Positions 9,000-16,737 of a stretch of 16,737 bases of DNA are shown in pieces (position 1 is the stretch's first letter; each line of letters opens with the position of its first letter). Position numbers and translations under genes: made by a program. The DNA comes from Porogramme epimiltina (Eukaryota; Basidiomycota; Agaricomycetes; Polyporales; Polyporaceae), in the NCBI GenBank assembly GCA_900155495.1, contig FTLJ01000716.1, positions 1-16,737 on the forward strand, written 5' to 3'. Below the pieces are notes generated by a model. It made no database searches, was not told the DNA's origin, and saw only the letters and a list, made by a program, of their open reading frames with translations.

Positions 9000-11450
9000 A
9001 TGCAATCCAACCCCCCTTCCTCTCTATCATCCACTCGCTCATCAGTTTCTATGGCGCCCACCCTCCTACCAGAACTTGGGCTCGTGGTCATCCAGCACCT
9101 AGGATCCGAAAAGGCAACCACAACTCTGTGTACCTGCGCTCTCGTCTGCAAGGACTGGCTTCATCAAAGCCGTGCCAACATCTACCGCAAAGTGTACATT
9201 CAGGATCGTGATGGCCTCAAATCCTTACAGAGTACACTGGATACATATCCCTGGCTCTCAAAGCAGGTAGAAGAAGCACGAGTCTCTAGTCTAATGCTCT
9301 CTGGCTCGGAATCGCCGAAATGTATACCCTTCTACATGATTGCCGTATTCTTGAGATCAATGCTCCCAGGACTCCAGATACTGTATATTTCACTCGAAAT
9401 GCCTCGGCTGCGACTTCCCCCACCCGCCCGCTCATGTCTCTCCATGGGCTTTCCAGCGCTTCGTAAATTGTCGCTTTCTTGGTCGCAGAGTACAAATGCC
9501 CTATACCTCATACGAAGTACGCCTGGTCTCCTAGATTTCCGTTGTGAAAACATTCATGGACGTGTCAATACTACATGTCGCATAAAACTAACCAAAATAA
9601 CCTATTTTGAGGTATGTATATCATTAGTATTATACCGTCAAAATGTACTGATTTTGGGTGTAGGCTTGCGGTGTTCACCCATCTTTCCTCCACATGGTAC
9701 TTGAAGCGAGTAAAAGCACACTGAAATGCATGAAGATTTCGCCTGATGAAGAAATGCAAGATCAAGATCATCGTGCGTGTATTTCCTTAATGGATCCTAC
9801 GGGCTTTAACTTTGAAACATACCAACACTCTACATTACTGGCCTTGCAGAACGGTCTCTCATGGACGTCAAGTTGGAGAACTTAGAATCACTTCGCTACC
9901 TCACACTCGGCCTTACCTACACTAGAACGTGGGAGAACTTCGAGGAAATTATTACTCTTCTGGGGTCTCGGAAGTCATGCCCAATGCTTCAGTCCATTGA
10001 GATCCTCTTACGAAGAGCCTTCTGTCAAGGCAATCATTCGTGGAACGATTTTCTGGCTAGCGATTCCACTGTTGCTTCATGCCAAAAGCTAGAAAATATT
10101 CTTTTCACTCAGCCTTACTCCAGCACAGTGCCCACGTGCACGACATTTGCCATTGGGGAGGTCCCGGAACATATTGCACCCAGTATCAGATATATACTTC
10201 AGAGCGCATTCCCAAAGCTCCACCAACATGGAAGGCTCACCATAACATTCGTTCCATGTATGTTACTCTAAAGCCACAATATGTTTGCCGGATACCTAAT
10301 TTCGACTATTTCAGATGACTTTGCAGAACTCCCAGATGCATACTATCGCCACACCATTTCTCCGTGCGGCCGATGGATCGCGAGTTGTGCTCAAAGCACG
10401 GACCACATGTATTACCCCGTCATCATCTGGGATGTATATTCTCCCGCAACGACGCCTACCTATCAATTCTACTATGACATAATGAACCACAAGTGTCCTG
10501 CTCTTCCTCCGGTTTTCTCACCCGATGGTTCAAGGCTCGTTCTGACAGGAGCCGACTGGTGCTGTATCGACATATGGGATCCTAGTAATGGCGTCCGCCT
10601 CGCAACCCTTGCAGGTGCTCACGAAGACGCAGTGACGTGTTGTGTTTGGTCATCCGACGGAATGTGGCTTGCCTCTACCGATGAATACTGCACAGTATGC
10701 CTCTGGGATATGCAAGAATACCGATCGGTCATGATATCTCAAGACACTACGCAGGGAGTGGGTGGCTGGGGGACTCACCTAGCATTTGCTCCGGGCTTTC
10801 GAAGTCATCTTCTTGTGGCCGTGGTATCCGACACCATTCGCATGTGGGACATTGAATCACTTGACCTCCGATATTCCATCGTGGTTCCATTGGAAGACTC
10901 CCCGAACGGTGTCTTTTGGGAAAGCATATTGCATCAAAAATTTAGCATAGATGGAACGGCTATCATCACTCTCAACAGAGACAGAATCATCCACCACTGG
11001 AGCAGTGTGGATGGAGCCCTACTCTATTCCAACCGACTGGTCGAGCCAATGGGAGGGTTAGATTTGAGTTTTGCGATTCCCCCCAAAGCCAAGCTTTCTC
11101 CAGACAGTTCCCGAGCATGCTGGTCTCCGGAAACAGGGGATTCAATGGGAACCGTATTTATGTGGGAGACGGAAGGAGGGTCGCTACTCTGGTCAAAACT
11201 TCACTGCCGTCACGTCAGCAAGTTGGTTTACGACATCGTCTTTTCGCCCGACGGGGCGTACGTCGCGACAACTTGCGAGACTCAGCCAATGATACTTTGG
11301 CGAGTCGACGATGGGTCTCTCATTGCAGAACACACAGATAAAACCAAGGGCCCAGCTCAAGTCATGTTCTCCGGTATGGATGCGGAGTTGTTGGTAATGG
11401 GGTGGAATGATGGAACAACGACTAATTTTCGCATCAAGGACGTCGTTTGA
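9000..11450 (+). CDS. F-box protein fused to a WD40 propeller, four exons, 754 aa
   Basis: Exons are 9000-9611, 9664-9772, 9850-10257 and 10315-11450. The introns are 52, 77 and 57 bases with donors GTATGT, GTGCGT and GTATGT, and all phases match. Residues about 20-65 are an F-box of the basidiomycete type (LLPELGLVVIQHLGSEK, then CALVCKDWLHQSRANIYRKV), which normally docks Skp1 in SCF ubiquitin ligases. Residues about 70-375 resemble the irregular leucine-rich region usual after such F-boxes. Exon 4, from residue 377, gives about eight WD40 blades (FSPDGSRLVLTGADWC, IRMWDIESLD, FSPDGAYVATT, ILWRVDD). The propeller could bind a substrate, as in Fbxw proteins, but that is inference. ATG 9051 (residue 18) is an alternative start. 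The gene converges with the reductase, with 80 bases between stop codons. Two neighbouring genes fused by the model is less likely because the phase-matched junction at 10257/10315 leaves no stop or start between the halves. Confidence 0.85.
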
Positions 11451-11530
11451 CGACAACTGTTAAACGTATATAGGCCAAGAGCTCCTGATGTACAATGTAT
11501 CTCATGCTTCGAGTACTCCTTACGTGCCCC

Positions 11531-13319
11531 TCAGAAATGCCCGATGATGACTACGGGCTTGTACGGCTCCTCGAGATACTTCATCTCGTCCTCAGTAAGC
11601 GTGACTTCCAGAGAACCTGCCATGACAGTAGGTCCCGAAGTCAGACGATATGAACCGCGATACTCACCTAGGATGTCCTCAAGGTTAGACATGCTCGTCG
11701 TGCCGATGATGGGTGCTGTGACGCCCGGCTTGGCGAAGATCCAGGCCATCGCAATTTGGGCCATGCTCACGCCCTTCTTCTTCGCGATCTCCTCCACCCT
11801 GGAACCCGACCACAAGTCAGTGAGGCGGGGCATTGAGGACACGCCGAATCCCTACGCACCGTCCAGCAAGCTCAGGGAGGAATGGAATGTTGTAGCTCTG
11901 TTGGTATCTACATCGGGATGAAGATACGTCATCATAAACTTTACTTAATGAAGCGGGGGCAACTTACTTGTCCGTCTTGCTCCGCAGTGTCTCCGCACTG
12001 ACGGGATGGGTGAGCAGCCCACGACCCAGGGGAGACCAGGGGATGGAGCCAACGCCGAACAACTTGTAATCACGATCAGAGGTTGCGAACGGGTTGGCAA
12101 GCGTGTGCTAGCGCTCACCTTCAGGGTCGGGAACATCTCCCGTTCCTCCTCGCGGTACAGAAGGCTGTAGTGGTTCTGCATCGAGACGAACGGCGTGAGG
12201 TTGTGGGTGATCGCGTAGTCTGTACGATTCGGGCGGCGCGCGTGAGGTCTGCAGTAGGGGATCACAGAGGCATAAGGGTCGCGCACTTTGCATCTGGTGG
12301 ACTGAGGGGCATCGTGTCAGCATCGAGCAGTGTCCGTATCCGTCAGTAAGGCTCACATTGGTAGGCCCAGCACGAGCTCATCCCGATGTACCGGACGTAG
12401 CCGGCCTTCACGACGTCATGGAGAGCTTGCATCTGAAGGCTTCGCATTAGCACAACACAACACGAACGCAAGAGAGATAACGCTTACCGTCTCCTCGATT
12501 GGGGTGCTCGGGTCGAACCTGTGGCCTGCCGAGTTGGTGTCAGTACGTGCCACGTAGATGCAGAGAACGCGCGACCTCACATTGAAGCAAGTCGATGTAG
12601 TCGAGCTGAAGCCGCTTCAGACTGGCCTTGACAGAGTCGAAGATGTGCTAAACATACGAAGCAGGTCAGCTCTGCGCGCAGATGCGAGTCAGCGTACTCA
12701 CCTTGCGGTTTAGACCCTTCTGGTTGATAATGCCGAATTCTTCCGGCGTCTTCCCCGAGGCGTACATGTTTGTCCCGTAATCTTTAGAGACCGCGCTGAA
12801 AAGCTGTACGACATTGGATTTCTGTGGTGATCGAATAGCATATGCTACAAATACGCACCTTCGTCATCACGACAAGCTCGTCGCGCGGAAGGTCGAACTT
12901 CTTGATAGCGTTCCCCAGGATGATTTCAGAGAGCCCGTTGGAGTAGATCTAACACGCAAGAAGACGCTGCTTGAGTCACGCCGGAGATATAGCCGTGAGA
13001 CGACGCACGTTCGCGGTATCAAACGTCGTGATCCCGTTGTCCCAGCTGAGAGCACGCGAGTTTAATAGGGGGAGCAGCTGAAATGCGAATGTGACACGTA
13101 CGCGAACTTGATCTGCTTGACCGCCTCTTCCTCAGGCAAAACCCAGTTCTGCCACTCCGGGGAACCGTAGGACATGCACCCCAGGATGATCTTGGAGACT
13201 TTGAGACCCGAGTTACCGAGCCGCACTACGGAAAGACGCGCCCAGTGAGTACCCCCATTCACGACACATAGAGACAGTGCCAGGCCATAACACTAACCGT
13301 ACTGCATTTTAGGTGTCAT
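11531..13319 (-). CDS. Aldo/keto reductase, 14 exons, 343 aa
   Basis: Minus-strand exons in coding order: 13319-13298, 13225-13102, 13045-13009, 12948-12859, 12803-12702, 12647-12581, 12525-12488, 12432-12357, 12301-12287, 12219-12119, 12062-11968, 11907-11860, 11798-11668 and 11616-11531. The coding total is 1032 bases, with introns of 51-72 bases. The protein is a full-length (alpha/beta)8 NAD(P)H-dependent oxidoreductase of the family reducing aldehydes and ketones to alcohols, probably cytosolic. The catalytic tetrad is complete: Asp58 (FDTAN), Tyr63 (IYSNG), Lys91 (VVMTK) and His149 (LLQCHRFD). VRLGNSGLKVSKIILGCMSYG near the N-terminus and PIIGTTSMSNLEDIL near the C-terminus, the latter contacting cofactor phosphate in relatives, are typical of fungal AKRs related to YakC and aryl-alcohol dehydrogenases. 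No signal peptide is present. The natural substrate cannot be told from sequence. It appears intact, and short open stretches over it are only its exons read through introns. Confidence 0.95.
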
Positions 13320-13412
13320 TTCCGGCTGTTATTGACGCGAACGACGAGTGGGGGATGTTAAGAGGGAGAGGGGCAGAGGGGTGGGTGCGACTATCTGAAC
13401 GTCGCCCACGCG

Positions 13413-13421
13413 CTATATATA
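13413..13421 (-). promoter_or_regulatory. Possible TATA box of the aldo/keto reductase gene
   Basis: TATATATAG on the minus strand lies about 95 bases upstream of the reductase start codon at 13319, a reasonable distance for a fungal core promoter. The string is nearly palindromic, so the strand assignment rests on the gene position. Confidence 0.35.
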
Positions 13422-14582
13422 CGCATTGCCCGTCGGTCACAAGCATTCAGAGTGGCGTACTTCTGCGACCCACTATGAGACCCGCTGCGAAGATAGACGT
13501 TCGCGGGGTATCGCTTACCAAGCCGGTCAATAACGGGCAGATGACTCTGTGCGTCCCAGCCATGAGAGGCCGGGCGGGCGCGATAACGCCGAGTCCATAA
13601 GGGCCGTTCACGAAATGGGAGGGGTGCTGCCGGCACATCGCGGAGAAGCTGTGCTACCTAGATTCAGTTTGGAAAGCGCCCCAGACTAGCCGGAGGCTCT
13701 CCCTTTCGGAGGAACTTTAGTCACTCCCGACCGGAGAACGACCGGGGAGGCAAGTGGAGGCCTAGACAAAGTGGTATTGACTACAGAAATTGGGTATGAC
13801 TTGAACGAAGTACAAACCTCTCATACACTATGAGCTAGGATCCGCTCACGTATCTCGGAGAAGTACCACGATCTCCCTAAAAGCCCGGCGAGACTGGGCA
13901 AGAGAGCATTTCGACACTAAAGAGCGTCTTCGTTCGCGGCGGCTGCGGCGGCGGGCGCAACAACGTACCTCTTATTACGAGCAAGACCCTATATGTGATC
14001 CACTCGCACTCCGATCTCCATAGGAAGACTCACTGGCAGCGGTAGGTGGACTTGTGCACGAGTCGTCCATATGCGGACGTCGACGCTATTGGAAAAGAGT
14101 TCAATCAACGGAGGCCAGCGGCAGATGCACTACGCACCATATCTACTCGTCCGACCTGGAGGTGGGCTCCTACGCTTCCGTGACAACTCTTGGTTCACCG
14201 AAGCTCGATCTCACTCACAACAACGCAAAGACCATTCGCGCATGGCGAAGCGTGGTGGCCGTATGAGACCGAAATTTGGCTGTTCGCCGCGCGCTTACCG
14301 GCGCCGGTCGGCCGTAGTGGTCACACATCGTGACTACATTCTGTCACATCATCAATGTGATTAATCTGTGACCCCTCGTTCCGGCTTTGTTGGTGAGTCA
14401 CGCAGGGGGCCCCGGCGTTCGGAGTCGACAACGATGTCGTGGCTGCAATCACGACGTTGGGGCATCAATCTATCTTCGTAAACGCCATCGAAAGCTGGTA
14501 AGTATGCCTTACATTCTCTAAGTATGCCAAGAGATTGAGCTAAGTCGATAGGACGGAATCCTGGTTTGTCTCTTCCCCCAAT
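13422..14582. other. Intergenic region with one exon-like island
   Basis: It should hold the upstream control regions of the reductase (-) and possibly of the hydrolase (+), but I recognise no further defined site. Plus-strand open stretches at 14054-14266 and 14071-14364 overlap and show no motif. An exon-like island, 14406-14497, begins after CAG and ends at a strong GTAAGT donor. It reads GAPAFGVDNDVVAAITTLG and on to AIES. An intron of 14498-14551 would join it in frame to the hydrolase exon starting at 14552, completing a Trp codon. I found no start codon or matching upstream exon for it. Confidence 0.35.
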
Positions 14583-15564
14583 ATGCAAGCGGGTCTACCA
14601 GGCCCGTCTAGGTCTACCATCCTTAGCACTACAAAGAGCTGGCCCGGATTGAAGGATATCAAGCTTCTCGTAGTATTGTGCGTCTGGAAGTCTCACTTCC
14701 ACGTCCTATCACCAATCTCAACCGTTATGCACAGCGGCGACTCGTTTTCTTCCATCGGGTATAGCTCTAGTGATCCACCGCCGACATCAGAGCAGCCTCT
14801 CGGGATACCCTTCCCCGGCCTCACGTCCTGTGAGAACGTCGACGAAACAACAGACCGCGTCACCTACGAGCCCAACTGGGTCGGCCATTTCGTGCAGACT
14901 GTCAATAACAAGCGTCCCGGAGAAGCCGCCCTACGTGTACGCGACTACGCGGTCACCGGAGACACGGTCGCGCGTATGCGGCGCTGGCAGGTCCGGCGCG
15001 AGTTCCTCGCGCACGCTCGGGCAGAATCTGAGCCGACGTGGAGCGCGACGGATACGTTATTTGTGACGTGGATCGGGATCAACGACTGCTCGTGGAACGT
15101 TCGCCTCAAGCCGCCATCGGTTCAGCCGTGTTTCGATGACCTCTTCGGGGCACAAGAGGAGCTATATTCGGCCGGCGCGAGGAACTTTTGTCTCGTGGAT
15201 GTACCTCCAGTACACATCTTCCCCTCTGGTATGTTGATATGTCGTTCCGGAGCTTATCGATATTGATGTTTATACGGTAGGTCCAAAGACACCTGGAGCT
15301 GGGGAGACATATCTGTCGTGGAACGACATGCTCAAGGAGAACGCCGAAGCGTTCTGCGCGAGACATCCTGAGGCTACTGTGACCATATTCTCATCCTGGG
15401 CTGTATTTTCGCAAGTCTCTACAAGTTCATCCCTGGGCGGGCTAAGGATGGGCGACGCTAGCTACGAATCGCTCTTTGTAGATGGTTTCCATCCATCTTC
15501 CGTGTTCCACTCTGTGATCGCCCAGGATATTGAGGAATTTCTGGATAGCGTACCCGTTCTTTAA
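14583..15564 (+). CDS. SGNH/GDSL-type hydrolase (acetylesterase-like), three exons, 290 aa
   Basis: Exons are 14583-14677, 14735-15228 and 15281-15564. The introns are 57 and 52 bases with donors GTGCGT and GTATGT. Splicing the first intron creates LLVVFGDSFSS, the block I GDS motif with nucleophile Ser35. Block II is DYAVTGDTV, block III WIGINDC with Asn148, and block V VDGFHPSS with Asp264 and His267, so the catalytic set is complete. The overall plan matches fungal CE16-like GDSL esterases, which remove acetyl groups from plant cell-wall sugars, though substrate is inference. Those are usually secreted, and no signal peptide is visible after the Met at 14583. Either the true start lies upstream (the frame is open back to an intron acceptor at 14551) or the enzyme is intracellular. 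The first intron is 57 bases without a stop, so retention would insert 19 residues and disrupt the motif. The family call is firm and the N-terminus is not. Confidence 0.88.
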
Positions 15565-16357
15565 TGAATCAACTGCGTTTGCTGCAGCTTCAACTTGAGT
15601 GGTAATGAGGACTAAAAACGGGAGACGGCCGTCTTGAACGGAGAGCTCTGGTGTGTGCTTACATAAGCGTGACTCGAGATCCCAGGATGTAGTCCTCTTT
15701 CTCTGTTTTCGACCACTCCTGTCCTCTCGGTCTCTAAACCTTTGTTACCAGTTCTCTCGATCCCCTCTACCTCAAGAAAAATCGATTTCCTCACATGGAA
15801 GCACTGTCGTTGTGCTTTTATCCCTGTTACCCCGCGACTTCCTACCGTTCAATTAGTAACACCCTCGCAATTAGGGATGTGAAAAGCCGGGTTCCTCTAG
15901 GCCTCACGTGCATTTCCTCTAGCCTTTCAAACCCAATTTCATCCTTGGATTCGCAGAGAGAGAGGCGCATGGCGCGTTGGAAGGGTAACGGTTCATTGGT
16001 ACGTGGTTCATCACTCGCACCAAGGTGTTTGACGGCTGACATCGCGCTTCTGCAGCAATCTTCGTAACTGACGACGTCAAAACACGCGCGTCATACGATG
16101 CCACTGTGTTCCATCTAGTGGAAGGACCGATGTGGTTCTTTGTCCAACAACACGGGTCTAGTAGTTAGCTTTGTCCTGACGGAGCTCATGCCCTCGCCGT
16201 GGCCGCGCGCAGCGAGTCCATTGTCTCCTCGCCTTCTTGTGCCAAAGCCACGTTCCTCTCTCTATATGTGCATCTACCCCTGTGCCACGGCCAACCGTCG
16301 TCTTCGCCTCATCCCACCGAACGCCCCCGACGCCACCCCCGCCACTTCCCGACGCCC
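15565..16357. other. No supported gene; upstream region of the last gene
   Basis: I see no conserved protein or RNA gene here. The segment includes the 3' flank of the hydrolase and a pyrimidine-rich plus strand from about 16180 to 16357, typical of fungal promoter and 5' untranslated sequence. Open stretches at 15795-16067 and 16140-16361 have no motif. Confidence 0.4.
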
Positions 16358-16737
16358 ATGAACACACCTTCGCCCCACCCTAGGTACATCCGCGCCCGCT
16401 CATACGCGCCTCCACCCCAAACCCCCGGACCACCGCCGAAGGGGCCACTACCCCTCCTTCCTCCTCCGGTGTTCGACGAAGACGAAGAAGACTCGAGCCT
16501 CATCCAGATCCCGGCCGACACCTGGGCCGACGAGACGAAGCTCTTCTCCACCATCCGCGGCGCGCTCAGCCTATCTGCCGACGCGCTCAAGGCGCTCCAA
16601 AAGGTCCCCCGCGAGAACGGCCGCGCTGCCGCAGCGGCGTACGAGGGCCAGCCGGTCACGCGCACGCGCGCGCAAATCGCTGCCGGGCAGCGGGTCGATT
16701 TCGCGTTTTGCACGGGGAGCAGGGCGTTGCGCCGCCA
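16358..16737 (+). CDS. Unrecognised protein, N-terminal part, cut by the window end
   Basis: From ATG 16358 the frame is open for 126 codons to the edge. The product starts MNTPSPHPRYIRARSY, then a proline-rich stretch, an acidic patch FDEDEEDSSL, and an Ala/Leu-rich part likely to be helical (TIRGALSLSADALKALQKV). Codons prefer G or C in third position, as in the intact genes nearby, which supports real coding. No domain is recognised. The frame is also open some way upstream of the Met, so an earlier start or exon is possible; a GTACAT after CCTAG near 16384 could be a donor but need not be used. The opposite-strand frame over the same bases is Gly/Arg/Ser-rich low complexity and probably a shadow. 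Confidence 0.5.
   Translation, partial: MNTPSPHPRYIRARSYAPPPQTPGPPPKGPLPLLPPPVFDEDEEDSSLIQIPADTWADETKLFSTIRGALSLSADALKALQKVPRENGRAAAAAYEGQPVTRTRAQIAAGQRVDFAFCTGSRALRR

Noticed and set aside
11531..13319. Reductase locus seen as a pseudogene because no open stretch exceeds about 100 codons
   Set aside because: Thirteen introns with good splice sites restore one full-length frame with the complete catalytic tetrad.
15820..15840. Resemblance to a homing-endonuclease (I-SceI-like) site in TTTATCCCTGTTACCCC
   Set aside because: The order of bases does not match that site on either strand, and no intron or homing gene is nearby.
16309..16713. Minus-strand open frame of 134 codons at the right end
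   Set aside because: Gly/Arg/Ser low complexity opposite a better plus-strand coding frame.
1..16737. CRISPR arrays, bacterial operons, tRNA or rRNA genes
   Set aside because: No regularly spaced repeats, no bacterial-type gene packing, and no tRNA or rRNA signature seen by eye; the spliced genes indicate a eukaryote.

Overview
The window looks like nuclear DNA from a basidiomycete fungus, most likely an Agaricomycete. The basis is gene style. Genes are split by many short introns (about 47-77 bases, GTRNGN donors and YAG acceptors) that restore long conserved reading frames. The protein families fit this group: an F-box protein fused to WD40 repeats, a many-exon aldo/keto reductase, a GDSL hydrolase and a GATA-like zinc finger. 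There is also a scrap of Ty3/Gypsy integrase. I assigned no species.

Layout. 1-1767: a four-exon WD40 propeller gene (+). 1805-2124: a broken WD40 fragment (-), most like the C-terminus of the F-box/WD40 gene 8 kb away. 2227-4395: mobile-element debris. It holds an A-tailed insertion between 14-base direct repeats, a decayed 110-codon reading frame, a Gypsy integrase remnant, and a 1.1 kb element with 69-base terminal inverted repeats and TA ends. About 4867-7024: a decayed gene with a GATA-like zinc finger, still showing exon junctions but broken by stops and frame changes. 7025-8999: no supported gene. 9000-11450: an intact four-exon F-box/WD40 gene (+). 11531-13319: an intact 14-exon aldo/keto reductase (-), convergent with it. 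14583-15564: a three-exon SGNH/GDSL hydrolase (+), possibly with an extra 5' exon. 16358 to the end: the start of an unrecognised gene (+) cut by the window edge.

The genes do not form an obvious pathway or cluster. The window reads as single-copy genes separated by a repeat-rich, mutation-worn stretch (about 1.8-7.0 kb). Several in-frame stops there are TAG, and two of three differences between the inverted repeats are TpG against CpG. That is compatible with cytosine-deamination wear, an inference. I did not find a convincing new multi-gene system. The most interesting items are the decayed zinc-finger gene, the TIR element, the A-tailed insertion, and the F-box/WD40 architecture with its broken relative.
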